A stretch of DNA of 64,000 nt from Methylorubrum rhodinum (GTDB taxonomy: Bacteria > Pseudomonadota > Alphaproteobacteria > Rhizobiales > Beijerinckiaceae). This document shows positions 46,161 to 55,333 of this stretch, one piece after another. A program made the position numbers and the translations under genes. The stretch's first letter is position 1; each line of letters starts with the position of its first letter. The notes below the pieces were generated by a model. That model was not told the DNA's origin and did not search any database. It saw only the letters and a program-made list of their open reading frames with translations. The DNA lies in NCBI RefSeq assembly GCF_014199935.1, contig NZ_JACHOP010000025.1:1-64000 (forward strand), in the 5' to 3' direction.

Positions 46161-47588
46161 TCAGCGCCCGTAGACGTCCTCCACTCGAATGATGTCGTCC
46201 TCGCCGGTATACGAGCCGACCTGCACCTCGATCAGCTCCAGCGGGATTTTTCCGGGGTTCGAGAGGCGATGCATCGAGCCGATCGGCAGGTACACCGCCT
46301 CGTTCTCGTGCACGAGGATGATCTGCTCGTTCAGCGTCACCTCCGCCGTGCCCTTGACCACGACCCAGTGCTCGGCCCGGTGGAAGTGCTTCTGGAGCGA
46401 GAGGCGGCCGCCCGGCGTCACCATGATCCGCTTCACTTGGAAGCGCTCGCCGATGTCGATGCGCTGGTACCAGCCCCAGGGGCGATACATCCGGCGATGC
46501 GCGTCGGCCTCCGGATGCGCCTTCTCGCGCAGCACCCCGACGAGGTCCTTCACCTTGCCCGAGCGCGCCTTGGACGAGACCAGCACGGCGTCCGGCGTCG
46601 CGACCACGATCACGTCGTCGAGACCGACGACGGTGGTGAGCCCCTCGCCCTCGCTGTGAACGAGGCTGCCGGTGGTCTCGACCAGCTCGACCCGGCCGCG
46701 CACGGCGTTGCCCTGCGCGTCGCGGTGGAGCACCTGCCACACCGCATCCCAGGTGCCGACATCGGACCACGCGAAGTCGACCTTGAGCACGCCGGCCCGG
46801 TCGGTCCGCTCCATCACGGCGTAGTCGATCGAGGTTTTCGGCGCACGCGCGAACGCGGTGGCGTCGAGGCGCACGAAGTCGAGATCGGTCGTGGCGGCCT
46901 CCAAGGCGCCGCGGGCGGCGTCCAGGATCTGCGGGGCGTAGGCTTCGAGTTCGCCGATCATCACGTCGGCCCGGAACAGGAAATAGCCCGAGTTCCACAG
47001 GGCGCCCTCGTCGATCAGGCGCTCGGCACCGGCCGCGTCCGGCTTCTCGACGAAGCGCTCGACCCGGTGGACCCCCGGCGCGCCCGGCACGGCGGCGCCC
47101 ATGCGGATATAGCCGTAATCGGTGGCCGGGCGGACGGGCGTGATGCCGAGCGTCATGATCTGGCCGAGCCGGGCGCCCGCGGCGGCGAGGCGGGCGGCCT
47201 CGGCGAAGGCGGCGGCGTCCTCGATCACGTGGTCGGCGGCCAGGATGAGGACCACCGTCTCCGGCCCCTGCCGGGCGGCATGGAGCGCGGCGACCGCCAC
47301 CGCGGCGGCGGAATCGCGCCGGTCCGGCTCCAGCACGATGTCGGCGGAAACGCCGGCCTGGGCGAGTTGCTCGGCGACGATGAAGCGCGCCTCGGACGAG
47401 GCGATGACGGTGGGCTTGGCGAACACCGCCCCGTCGGCCACGCGCCGCGCCGTGGCCTGGAAGGTCGAGGAATTCGGATCGACCAGTGGGGTGAACTGCT
47501 TGGGCATGCTTTCCCGCGAGGCCGGCCAGAGCCGCGTGCCCGAGCCCCCGCACAGGATCACTGGAAGAATCCGGCCCCCGTCGGACAT
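46161..47588 (-). CDS. manC: Mannose-1-phosphate guanylyltransferase / mannose-6-phosphate isomerase
   Basis: A 475-residue bifunctional enzyme. The N-terminal nucleotidyltransferase has ILCGGSGTRLWPASRESMPK and FVEKPD. The C-terminal cupin type-II isomerase domain has PWGWYQRIDIGERFQVK and HRAEHWVVVKGTAEV. It makes GDP-mannose for surface polysaccharide. ATG 47588 is chosen; the open frame extends 16 codons further without homology. Confidence 0.93.
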   Translation of the reverse strand: MSDGGRILPVILCGGSGTRLWPASRESMPKQFTPLVDPNSSTFQATARRVADGAVFAKPTVIASSEARFIVAEQLAQAGVSADIVLEPDRRDSAAAVAVAALHAARQGPETVVLILAADHVIEDAAAFAEAARLAAAGARLGQIMTLGITPVRPATDYGYIRMGAAVPGAPGVHRVERFVEKPDAAGAERLIDEGALWNSGYFLFRADVMIGELEAYAPQILDAARGALEAATTDLDFVRLDATAFARAPKTSIDYAVMERTDRAGVLKVDFAWSDVGTWDAVWQVLHRDAQGNAVRGRVELVETTGSLVHSEGEGLTTVVGLDDVIVVATPDAVLVSSKARSGKVKDLVGVLREKAHPEADAHRRMYRPWGWYQRIDIGERFQVKRIMVTPGGRLSLQKHFHRAEHWVVVKGTAEVTLNEQIILVHENEAVYLPIGSMHRLSNPGKIPLELIEVQVGSYTGEDDIIRVEDVYGR

Positions 47589-47711
47589 CACGCCATCCCT
47601 CTCACAACCTGCCGCTCCATGAGCCTGCCGGCGCATGTCGGGTCACCCGTCCGCCGCGGCGCAGCAGGCCGGAGGCGTAACGCCTCAAGCCGTTGTCGCC
47701 GAAGGCGGTCC

Positions 47712-47742
47712 GCGCCCGCGCAGACCCAGGGTCTGCGGGCGG
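47712..47742 (-). terminator. Hairpin after mcmA
   Basis: CGCAGACCC (47719-47727) and GGGTCTGCG (47729-47737) form a near-perfect dyad, extended outward by GCCCG/CGGGC with one bulge. It lies about 130 bases downstream of the mcmA stop and upstream of manC, both on the minus strand. Confidence 0.45.
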
Positions 47743-47870
47743 CAGGGGTTCCGTGAGGGACGTCTTAGCCCAACGTGCCGCGCCGCACCAAGGGGGTCCG
47801 GCCCGGCATCATGCCGATGACGGCCTTACGCACGATCAGACTCGAGGCCGTCCGGGGCACCGCCCGAGGG

Positions 47871-50036
47871 TCACTCCGCCGCCTGCCGCTCGCCGTAGCC
47901 CAGACGCTCGTTGAGTTCGCCGAGCAGCTTCACCGCGGCCTCGGCGATGACCGTGCCGGGCGGGAAGATCGCCGAGGCGCCGGCCGCGTAGAGCGCGTCG
48001 TAATCGCCCGGCGGGATCACGCCGCCGATCACGATCATCACGTCGTCGCGACCCTCCTCCTTCAGCGCCGCCTTCAACTCGGGGACGAGCGTGAGGTGGC
48101 CCGCCGCCAGCGAGGAGACGCCGACGATGTGCACGTCGTTCTCCACCGCCTGCCGCGCGGCCTCGCCCGGCGTGGCGAAGAGCGGCCCGATATCGACGTC
48201 GAAGCCGAGGTCGGCAAACGCCGAGGCGATCACCTTCTGGCCGCGGTCGTGCCCGTCCTGGCCCATCTTGGCCACCAGAATGCGCGGACGGCGCCCGTCG
48301 TTCTCCTCGAAGGCCTCGACGAGGCCGCGCACCTTCTCCACCACCGGCGACATGCCGCCCACCTCCCGCTTGTAGACGCCCGAGATCGAGCGGATCTCGG
48401 CGCGGTGACGGCCCCAGGCCTTCTCCAGCGCCTCCGAGATCTCGCCGACCGTGGCCTTGGCCCGCGCCGCGTTGACCGCGAGTTCGAGCAGGTTGTCGCT
48501 GGTATCCACGGCCTTGGTCAGCGCGGCGAGCGCCGCGTCGACATCGGCCTGAACGCGCTCGGAGCGCAGGCGCTTGAGCTTGTCGATCTGCATCGTGCGG
48601 ACGTTGTGGTTGTCGACCCGCAGCAGCTCGATCTTCATCTCGTCGTCGGGCTTGTACTTGTTGATGCCGACGATGGTCTGGCGGCCGGAATCGATCCGCG
48701 CCTGGGCGCGGGCCGCCGCCTCCTCGATCCTGAGCTTCGGGATCCCGGCCTCGATGGCTTTCGCCATGCCGCCGAGTTCGTCCACCTCGCGGATATGCTC
48801 CCAGGCGCGCTTGGCGATATCGGCGGTCAGACGCTCGACATAGTAGGAGCCGCCCCACGGATCAATGATGCGGGTCGTGCCGCTCTCCTGCTGAAGGAAG
48901 AGCTGGGTGTTTCGCGCGATGCGGGCCGAGAAATCGGTCGGCAGCGCCAGGGCCTCGTCGAGCGCGTTGGTGTGCAGCGACTGCGTCCCGCCTTGGGTCG
49001 CCGCCATCGCCTCGATGCAGGTGCGGGTGACGTTGTTGAACACGTCCTGCGCGGTAAGCGACCATCCGGACGTCTGCGAGTGGGTGCGAAGCGGCAGCGA
49101 TTTGTCGTTCTTCGGGTCGAATTCCTTGACGAGCTTGGCCCAGATCAGGCGCGCGGCCCGCATCTTGGCGATCTCCATGAAGAAGTTCATCCCGATCGCC
49201 CAGAAGAACGACAGGCGCGGCGCGAACTGGTCGATGGTCAGGCCGGCGGCCAGACCCGCCTTGATGTACTCGACGCCGTCGGCGAGCGTGTAGGCGAGCT
49301 CCAGATCCTGCGTGGCGCCCGCCTCCTGCATGTGATAGCCGGAGATCGAGATCGAATTGAACTTCGGCATATTCTTGGACGTATAGCCGAAGATGTCGGA
49401 GACGATCCGCATCGATCCCTTGGGGGGATAGATGTAGGTGTTGCGGACCATGAATTCCTTGAGAATGTCGTTCTGGATCGTGCCGGCGAGTTTTTCGGGC
49501 GGCACGCCCTGCTCCTCGGCCGCGACGATGTAGAGGGCGAGAACCGGCAGCACCGCGCCGTTCATCGTCATCGACACGGTCATCTCGTCGAGCGGGATGC
49601 CGGAGAACAGGGTCCGCATGTCGTAGATCGAATCGATCGCGACGCCGGCCATGCCGACATCGCCCGAGACGCGGGGATGGTCCGAATCGTAGCCGCGGTG
49701 GGTCGCGAGATCGAAGGCGACCGAGAGGCCCTTCTGCCCCGCCGCGAGGTTGCGCCGGTAGAACGCATTCGAATCCTCGGCCGTGGAGAAGCCGGCATAT
49801 TGCCGGATCGTCCAGGGCTGGGTGACGTACATTGCCGGATAGGGCCCGCGCAGGTAGGGCGGCAGGCCGGGGAACGAGCCGATCCCCTCCAGCCCCTCAC
49901 GGTCCTCGGGCCCATAAAAGCCCTTCACCGGGATGCCCTCGGGCGTCATCCACGGCTCGCCCACCGGCGGCGGGGGCGCCTTGAAGCCGTCGGCCGAAAG
50001 GCTGAGCGAGGCGAAATCAGGGATGCGTGACGGCAT
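47871..50036 (-). CDS. mcmA: Methylmalonyl-CoA mutase, catalytic subunit
   Basis: A 721-residue B12 enzyme. The TIM-barrel N-terminal part includes QPWTIRQYAGFSTAEDSNAF, SDHPRVSGDVGMAGVAID and THSQTSGWSLTAQDVFNN. The C-terminal cobalamin-binding domain has the base-off motif DGHDRG (594-599). It converts (R)-methylmalonyl-CoA to succinyl-CoA. In methylotrophs this step belongs to the ethylmalonyl-CoA pathway. The small subunit mcmB is not adjacent. Confidence 0.97.
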   Translation of the reverse strand: MPSRIPDFASLSLSADGFKAPPPPVGEPWMTPEGIPVKGFYGPEDREGLEGIGSFPGLPPYLRGPYPAMYVTQPWTIRQYAGFSTAEDSNAFYRRNLAAGQKGLSVAFDLATHRGYDSDHPRVSGDVGMAGVAIDSIYDMRTLFSGIPLDEMTVSMTMNGAVLPVLALYIVAAEEQGVPPEKLAGTIQNDILKEFMVRNTYIYPPKGSMRIVSDIFGYTSKNMPKFNSISISGYHMQEAGATQDLELAYTLADGVEYIKAGLAAGLTIDQFAPRLSFFWAIGMNFFMEIAKMRAARLIWAKLVKEFDPKNDKSLPLRTHSQTSGWSLTAQDVFNNVTRTCIEAMAATQGGTQSLHTNALDEALALPTDFSARIARNTQLFLQQESGTTRIIDPWGGSYYVERLTADIAKRAWEHIREVDELGGMAKAIEAGIPKLRIEEAAARAQARIDSGRQTIVGINKYKPDDEMKIELLRVDNHNVRTMQIDKLKRLRSERVQADVDAALAALTKAVDTSDNLLELAVNAARAKATVGEISEALEKAWGRHRAEIRSISGVYKREVGGMSPVVEKVRGLVEAFEENDGRRPRILVAKMGQDGHDRGQKVIASAFADLGFDVDIGPLFATPGEAARQAVENDVHIVGVSSLAAGHLTLVPELKAALKEEGRDDVMIVIGGVIPPGDYDALYAAGASAIFPPGTVIAEAAVKLLGELNERLGYGERQAAE

Positions 50037-50278
50037 GCGGCGGTCTCGGCGGGGTCGGAGGACGGCAAATTTCTTTTGGCATTATAGGCAAGCCACCAAA
50101 CGCGGCTACTGTCCATTGGGTGGCTCTCGCCCTTTCGTCCGCCGACGCGGCGCAATGCCGAAGCCTGTGCCAACGCCCGATGCGCGTCGATGCTTTGCCG
50201 ACGCGGTCAGAAGGATGTGACGACTGCGCCGAGACCTCAAAAACAAAGCTCAACATGAATAAGAAAAATCGATCAAAG

Positions 50279-50698
50279 TCATGGCCATAAAGGCAATTTA
50301 ATCAAATCTTTTATCGAGACATACCCTAGTACCGCTGAGAAAAATAACCCGAACACAGGGCCCGCCCAATCCGTGAGCACGTAATTGGCTGGGTTCTTCG
50401 GGTTTACGCATATGTTAACGCTCTCGCCCACTTCGTATCCACCCCGAAATTGCGTATATCGATGACGTAATTTGTAAATACCGCCCTTATATTCATAAAC
50501 AACAACAGGCCGCGCCCATTCATCAACATGATCCATGCCGTCCAAATCTTCTATTTTTGCTAGTGCGTCATCCCAGGCACAAAACCTCCAAATCGCCCTC
50601 AAGCAAGCTAACGCCATGAAGGAAACCATGGCGAGCCCAATCAACAAAGAGCATAAAAGCTTGTAATCCATCGCAAAATTACCTACTTTTCCCTTCAT
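50279..50698 (-). CDS. DUF3592-like membrane protein, AT-rich
   Basis: A 139-residue protein with a membrane segment near each end (about 12-35 and 112-130). The soluble part between has the DUF3592 look: VVVYEYKGGIYKLRHRYTQF, GYEVGESVNICVNPKNPANY. Codon use and flanks (50060-50760) are distinctly AT-rich against the neighbours, suggesting acquisition. The function is unknown. Confidence 0.6.
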   Translation of the reverse strand: MKGKVGNFAMDYKLLCSLLIGLAMVSFMALACLRAIWRFCAWDDALAKIEDLDGMDHVDEWARPVVVYEYKGGIYKLRHRYTQFRGGYEVGESVNICVNPKNPANYVLTDWAGPVFGLFFSAVLGYVSIKDLIKLPLWP

Positions 50699-50827
50699 GC
50701 GGAATGAATTTGCGAGTTTTTAATTGTAATTAATAGATAAATAGACCGCAGTCATTCTACAAATAGATATCGCGTACGCCGTTTCGAGCTCCGAGCAACA
50801 TAGGCATAACGATAGGAGGATTGGCTG

Positions 50828-51304
50828 TCACTTCGCTGGCACGGAACGATGCCAGCCCGGATCGCGGCGGATGCTCGGCGCCGGTCCCGTGGGCGCCGCG
50901 AGCCACGCCCGGCGTAGCGCAATCAAGTGCTTGAGCCGCTTCATCCGCGCGCGCTTGCACCCGCAATCCCAAGAGCAGTCGAAGTCGCTCCCGCTCACGC
51001 CGCCCTCCCCCATGAGCGCGCCGAGGATCGTCACGACGGCACCGGCCACGAACAAGAAGACCAGAACGGCCACGGGCCACGCCACCCCAAGCCCGACGAG
51101 GGCGGCGATCACCAGCTTCAACCCGAGCGAGGCCGCGACCTTCGCCTTGAGCAGAACCACCAACGTCGTCCCGGCGCCAAGCCCGCCGCGCAGCGTGCGG
51201 AAGACGCGCCGCCTGAGGCGAGCCCGCGCGATCAGCCCATCGAGCCGGGCGAGTTCGCGCTCCACGCGCCGTACCACCCTGTCCCGCTCCGCGATGGCCC
51301 GCAC
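50828..51304 (-). CDS. Hypothetical basic membrane protein
   Basis: A 158-residue protein from GTG 51304, preceded by GGGGAGGGGGC. A charged N-terminal part (RVVRRVERELARLDGL, RARLRRRVFRTLR) is followed by two hydrophobic segments (about 55-75 and 77-100). A Cys-containing DFDCSWDCGCKRARMKRLKHL comes next. Not recognised. The frame is open further upstream to 51460, but the ribosome site favours 51304. It is divergent from the DUF817 gene. Confidence 0.6.
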   Translation of the reverse strand: MRAIAERDRVVRRVERELARLDGLIARARLRRRVFRTLRGGLGAGTTLVVLLKAKVAASLGLKLVIAALVGLGVAWPVAVLVFLFVAGAVVTILGALMGEGGVSGSDFDCSWDCGCKRARMKRLKHLIALRRAWLAAPTGPAPSIRRDPGWHRSVPAK

Positions 51305-51429
51305 GCCCCCTCCCCTGAGATCACGAGTCCGCGATTCTTGGCGCGGCTCGGGGGACAGGCAACGCCAAACCGCCGCTTTCGTCCATTCCGGTGAAGTTTG
51401 AAGCGTGACGGCACGCACCGGAGGAAGCG

Positions 51430-52368
51430 ATGGAGAAGTCAGAACCGAGGCGGCGCTCAAGCGCGGCGCGCAACTGGCCGTTCCTCGCGGGCTTTGTCGC
51501 CGCGGAGCGCCGGCTCGGCGAGCGGGCGCAAGCCGGCGGTCGGCTCACCGCCTTCGCCTACGAGTTCCTGCGGTTCGGGGTGAAGCAGGGCTGGGCCTGC
51601 CTGTTCGCAGGGCTGATCTGCGCGCTGCTGATCGGCACGTACCTGTTCTATCCGCCCGACGCCGCGCTGACCCGCTACGACTTCCTCACGCTCGCGGCCC
51701 TCGCGATCCAGGTCGCGCTGCTGGCGCTCGGCATGGAGACCTGGGAGGAGGCGAAGGTCATCGCGCTCTATCACCTCGTCGGGACGGCGATGGAGTTGTT
51801 CAAGACCGCGGCCGGCTCGTGGATCTATCCGGAGGCGAGCGTCTTGCGGATCGCGGGCGTGCCGCTCTTCACCGGCTTCATGTATGCCAGCGTCGGCTCG
51901 TACATCGCCCGCGTCTGGCGGCTGTTCGACTTCCGCTTCACCCGGCATCCGCCGCTGGTGACGACGCTGCCGCTGGCGGGCGCGATCTATCTCAACTTCT
52001 TCAGCCACCACTTCATGCCCGACCTGCGCCTCGTGCTGTTTGCCGCCACCGCCCTGCTGTTCGGGCGCACGGTGGTGCACTTCAAGGTCTGGCACGTGCA
52101 CCGCTCGATGCCGCTGCTCGTCGGCTTCGGGCTGGTCTCGCTGTTCATCTGGCTCGCCGAGAACATCGGCACGGGCGCCCGCGTCTGGATTTATCCAAGT
52201 CAGGCGGCCGGCTGGTCGCCGGTCTCGGCGGCCAAGCTCGGCTCGTGGTTCCTGTTGATGATCGTGTCCTATGTCCTCGTCACGCTGGTGAACCGGCCGG
52301 AGCCGATGCCGGAGGCGGCACCGGCGCCCGGGTCCGATCCCCGCGCGGTCGGGGAACCGATCAGTTGA
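51430..52368 (+). CDS. DUF817 family membrane protein
   Basis: A 312-residue protein with eight or so membrane segments. Family-like segments are FLRFGVKQGWACLFAG, GMETWEEAKVIALYHLVGTA, FTGFMYASVGSYIARVWRLF and WLAENIGTGARVWIYPSQA. DUF817 (YoaT-type) proteins are widespread, with no established function. GAGGAAGCG precedes ATG 51430. The stop overlaps the tail of the small minus-strand gene. Confidence 0.88.
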   Translation: MEKSEPRRRSSAARNWPFLAGFVAAERRLGERAQAGGRLTAFAYEFLRFGVKQGWACLFAGLICALLIGTYLFYPPDAALTRYDFLTLAALAIQVALLALGMETWEEAKVIALYHLVGTAMELFKTAAGSWIYPEASVLRIAGVPLFTGFMYASVGSYIARVWRLFDFRFTRHPPLVTTLPLAGAIYLNFFSHHFMPDLRLVLFAATALLFGRTVVHFKVWHVHRSMPLLVGFGLVSLFIWLAENIGTGARVWIYPSQAAGWSPVSAAKLGSWFLLMIVSYVLVTLVNRPEPMPEAAPAPGSDPRAVGEPIS

Positions 52369-52576
52369 GGTAGGTGCGGATCCAGTTCGGGGAGAGGATT
52401 TCGCCCTCCTCGGTGATGATCCAGGGCTGCTGGGCCGGGTCGCGCAGCGCGCCCTGGGCGGCCTGCAGCGCCTCGCGCAGGGTGTCGTAGCGCTCGGGCT
52501 GGGCCAGCGGCGAGGAGGCCGGCAGGGTGCGCCAGATGGTGAGGTCTGCAGGTCGTTCGAGAGCTTCGGTTTCCAT
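52361..52576 (-). CDS. Small soluble protein, 71 residues
   Basis: Starts at ATG 52576 (AAGGAAG upstream) and encodes a compact protein: LTIWRTLPASSPLAQPERYD, LREALQAAQGALRD, PWIITEEGEILSPNWIRTYL. Conserved small proteins with a W-I-I-T-x-x-G-x-I-L-x-P pattern exist in Rhizobiales, but I know no function. The frame extends upstream without a better start. Confidence 0.6.
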   Translation of the reverse strand: METEALERPADLTIWRTLPASSPLAQPERYDTLREALQAAQGALRDPAQQPWIITEEGEILSPNWIRTYLN

Positions 52577-53002
52577 CTCTTGTTCTTCCTTCCGAACTAT
52601 GTCCGTCCGCAGAGTGCGAGCGCGACGAGCGGAGTCATCGCGCCGACCTGCGAAGAGCTTCCAGGGTGATCCAAGCATCTCTGGGGCAGCTTTGCGATCA
52701 ATTCGGGTGCTCGTCGTCCGAGCGGCCACCGTTTCGTCGCAGTTCCTCGCGCCGACCTTGCCTTGGTTTGGCCAAGGATTGGTCCGCGCCCGCCCACCGA
52801 TGCTTTTTCATCAGTGTTTCGACACTGCGTGGGAAACAGTGACCAAGTGGTTACTCCGGAAGCCCGAGCGTGACCGTGCGCTGCCGCACCCTCCCGGCCG
52901 CATTGGGAAAACGGGGATTCGTTGAAAGCCGGCCACACCCGACACAGCTAAGCCCAGATTCGGTGCCGAGGCCGGCCCGACCCGTCCTTAGAGAACCGTC
53001 CG
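52577..53002. other. Intergenic region before the HtrA-like gene
   Basis: About 425 bases between divergent genes. I see a short CCTTGG-TTTGG-CCAAGG dyad near 52766-52782 and otherwise no gene, repeat or operator that I recognise. Confidence 0.4.
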
Positions 53003-54169
53003 GTGCCTGATCGTTTCGTGCGCATCGCCCTCGGGGTGACGCTGGGCCTGCTCGTCGCCTTCGTGGCGCAGCCCTACATCCTGGCCTTCCTCTACTCCGC
53101 CGACAGCCCCCGCGCGGTGACGGCGCGGGGCGACCTCTCGGCGGCGGAGAAGAGCACCGTCGAGCTGTTCGCCCGCGCCTCCCCTTCCGTCGTCCACGTC
53201 TTCGCCCAGGCCGCCGCCCGCGGGCGCGCCCTGATGGAGCCGGACGACGAGTACGGCCAGTTCGGACAGGGCGAGGAGGGCGGCCAGCAGCAGGGCGGCA
53301 GCGGCTCGCAGACCGGCACCGGCTTCGTCTGGGATGCCGCAGGACACGTCGTGACCAACAACCACGTGGTCGAGGGCGCGACCAAGGGGGGCGGCTCGAT
53401 CTCGGTGCGGCTCTCGTCCGGCGAGGTGGTGAGTGCGCGCGTCGTCGGCACCGCCAAGAGCTACGACCTCGCCGTGCTCCAGCTCGGCCGCGTGGCCAAG
53501 ATGCCCCCGCCCTTGGCACTCGGCACCTCCAGCGACCTGAAGGTCGGGCAATCGGCCTTCGCCATCGGCAACCCGTTCGGCCTCGACCACACGCTCACGA
53601 CCGGCGTCATCAGCGCCCTCCAGCGCCGACTGCCGACGCAGGAGGGCCGCGAGCTGTCCGGCGTCATCCAGACCGATGCGGCGATCAACCCCGGCAATTC
53701 CGGCGGGCCGCTGCTCGATTCCGCCGGGCGGCTGATCGGCGTCAACACCGCGATCTACTCGCCCTCGGGCGCGAGCGCGGGCATCGGCTTCGCGGTGCCG
53801 GTCGATGTGGTCAACCGCACGGTGCCCGACCTCATCAAGAACGGCCGGGTGCGCAACCCCGGCATCGGCATCATCGCCGGCCAGGAGGCGGCCTCGGCGC
53901 GGCTGGGCATCGACGGCGTGGTGGTGGTGCAGGTGCTGCCGGGCTCGCCCGCGGCACAGGCCGGCCTTACCGGCATCGATCGCCGCACCGGCGACATCGG
54001 CGACGTGATCGTCGGCGCCAACGGCCGTCCGGTGCATCGGCTGGCCGACCTCACCGCGGTCGTCGAGGAGGCCGGGCTCGACAAGCCGGTCAATCTCTTG
54101 GTGGAGCGCGACGGGCGGGTGCGGACCGTGCGGGTGACGACCGCCGACGTGGCGCAGTCGCGCTTGTGA
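53003..54169 (+). CDS. HtrA/DegP-like S1C serine protease with PDZ domain
   Basis: A 388-residue protein starting with GTG. It has an N-terminal membrane anchor (about 8-31), a trypsin-like domain and one PDZ domain (about 285-385). The catalytic triad is His121 (VTNNHVVEG), Asp155 (KSYDLAVLQL) and Ser233 (NPGNSGGPL). One PDZ and a membrane anchor resemble DegS more than DegP. It would cleave or sense misfolded periplasmic proteins. No anti-sigma partner is adjacent. Confidence 0.92.
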   Translation: MPDRFVRIALGVTLGLLVAFVAQPYILAFLYSADSPRAVTARGDLSAAEKSTVELFARASPSVVHVFAQAAARGRALMEPDDEYGQFGQGEEGGQQQGGSGSQTGTGFVWDAAGHVVTNNHVVEGATKGGGSISVRLSSGEVVSARVVGTAKSYDLAVLQLGRVAKMPPPLALGTSSDLKVGQSAFAIGNPFGLDHTLTTGVISALQRRLPTQEGRELSGVIQTDAAINPGNSGGPLLDSAGRLIGVNTAIYSPSGASAGIGFAVPVDVVNRTVPDLIKNGRVRNPGIGIIAGQEAASARLGIDGVVVVQVLPGSPAAQAGLTGIDRRTGDIGDVIVGANGRPVHRLADLTAVVEEAGLDKPVNLLVERDGRVRTVRVTTADVAQSRL

Positions 54170-54187
54170 GGCGAGCTATCCCCACCG

Positions 54188-54309
54188 CCGTCATTCCGGG
54201 GCGCGAAGCGAAGCCGGAATCCATGACTGGGCACGACGGTCCAGCTTAGGCCGAGCATCCCGCGTCACGGGTGGTTTCCGGGTTCCGCTGCGCGGCCCCG
54301 GAATGACGG
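54188..54309. repeat. Inverted-end repeat CCGTCATTCCGGGG..CCCCGGAATGACGG, copy B
   Basis: Ends CCGTCATTCCGGGGCGC and GCGGCCCCGGAATGACGG pair. The interior has AAGCCGGAATCC and TTTCCGGGTTCCGC, which can also pair. It shares its ends with copy A at 29635-29776 but is about 20 bases shorter. Confidence 0.65.
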
Positions 54310-54422
54310 GGGTGGGGGACGGATCGCGAAGGCGTCCGGAGCGAACGCACTTCGTCGAACGTTGCGGCCCAGCGGCTCCACATCCGCTTTACCCGCAGGC
54401 CAAACCGGTCGAAGACCCCAGA

Positions 54423-55118
54423 ATGCTCATCGCCCTCGGCCTTCTGGCGCTCGTCGGGTTCTGGTGGCTCGGCCGAAGCGGCGGGCGCCTTCCGTTCGGG
54501 CTCACCCCGCGCCGGCTCGCCGGCTACGCCGCGTTTGCCGCGGCCTTCCTGCTGTCGCTGCGCGGCAGCCTCGTGCTCGCGGGGGTGATCGGCCTCGCGG
54601 GCGTGTGGCTGCACGAGGGGCGCGACGGCGTGCTCCAGCGGATCCCGGGCCTGCGCGGGAAGCCGGGGCCCGAGCGGCGGCGCACGGCTTCCGTCGAACT
54701 CGACCTCGCGCCCGACGGTACGCCGCTCGACGGCCACGTCTTCGTGGGGCCGTATGCGGGGCGCCGCCTGTCGGAGGTGCCGTCCGCCGACCTCGCCGAG
54801 CTGTCGCTGCTGCTGGCCGGCAACGACCCGGAGGGCGCGGGACTCTTACAGGCGTATCTCGACCGCCGGCATCCCGGCTGGCGTGTAGACGCTGATGGCG
54901 ATGCGGACCCGCGGCCGGGCCGCCCGGCGAAGCCAGGGACGATGTCGGAGCAGGAGGCCTATCAGGTCCTGGGGCTTGAGCGCGGGGCGACCCTGGAGCA
55001 GGTCCGCGCGGCCCATCGGGCGCTGATGAAGAGCGCCCATCCCGATCAGGGCGGCAGCGTCGAACGGGCGGCGCGCGTCAACGCGGCGCGGGACAGGCTT
55101 TTGGACCGACATCGCTGA
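54423..55118 (+). CDS. Membrane-anchored J-domain protein
   Basis: A 231-residue protein. Two N-terminal hydrophobic segments (about 2-16, 32-60) precede a linker (LDLAPDGTPLDGHVFVGPYA) and a C-terminal J-domain. The J-domain runs from EAYQVLGLERGATLEQVRAA and has the HPD motif at about 206-208. Such proteins recruit and stimulate DnaK at the membrane (TIM14/DjlC-like). ATG 54423 is chosen; the upstream open frame is non-conserved. Confidence 0.85.
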   Translation: MLIALGLLALVGFWWLGRSGGRLPFGLTPRRLAGYAAFAAAFLLSLRGSLVLAGVIGLAGVWLHEGRDGVLQRIPGLRGKPGPERRRTASVELDLAPDGTPLDGHVFVGPYAGRRLSEVPSADLAELSLLLAGNDPEGAGLLQAYLDRRHPGWRVDADGDADPRPGRPAKPGTMSEQEAYQVLGLERGATLEQVRAAHRALMKSAHPDQGGSVERAARVNAARDRLLDRHR

Positions 55119-55182
55119 TACTCCACGCGCGTTGTCAGATTCTTTTAGGATTTTTTTGGCGCCGTCGAACGGACGGGCCTTG

Positions 55183-55297
55183 CCCTCCCCCTTGCGGGGA
55201 GGGGTCAGGGGTGGGGGTCGGGCAGATGGCACCGCGGCGCCTGATCCTGAACCACCCCCACCTCCTCCCTCCTCCCCGCAAGGGGGAGGAGAGCGCC
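55183..55297. repeat. 115-bp palindromic repeat, copy 2
   Basis: Same length and layout as 34264-34378, about 90% identical by eye. Where copy 1 has T at position 13 and A at its partner near the right end, copy 2 has C and G, so pairing is kept. It lies between the convergent J-domain and dacC genes. Confidence 0.8.
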
Positions 55298-55333
55298 AGA
55301 CTCAGAACCCAACGAGGGTCCGAGAGGGGAAGA

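Noticed and set aside
52527..52925. 132-residue plus-strand frame before the HtrA-like gene
   Set aside because: Partly overlaps the better-supported small minus-strand gene, has Arg/Ser-rich noise composition and no ribosome site.
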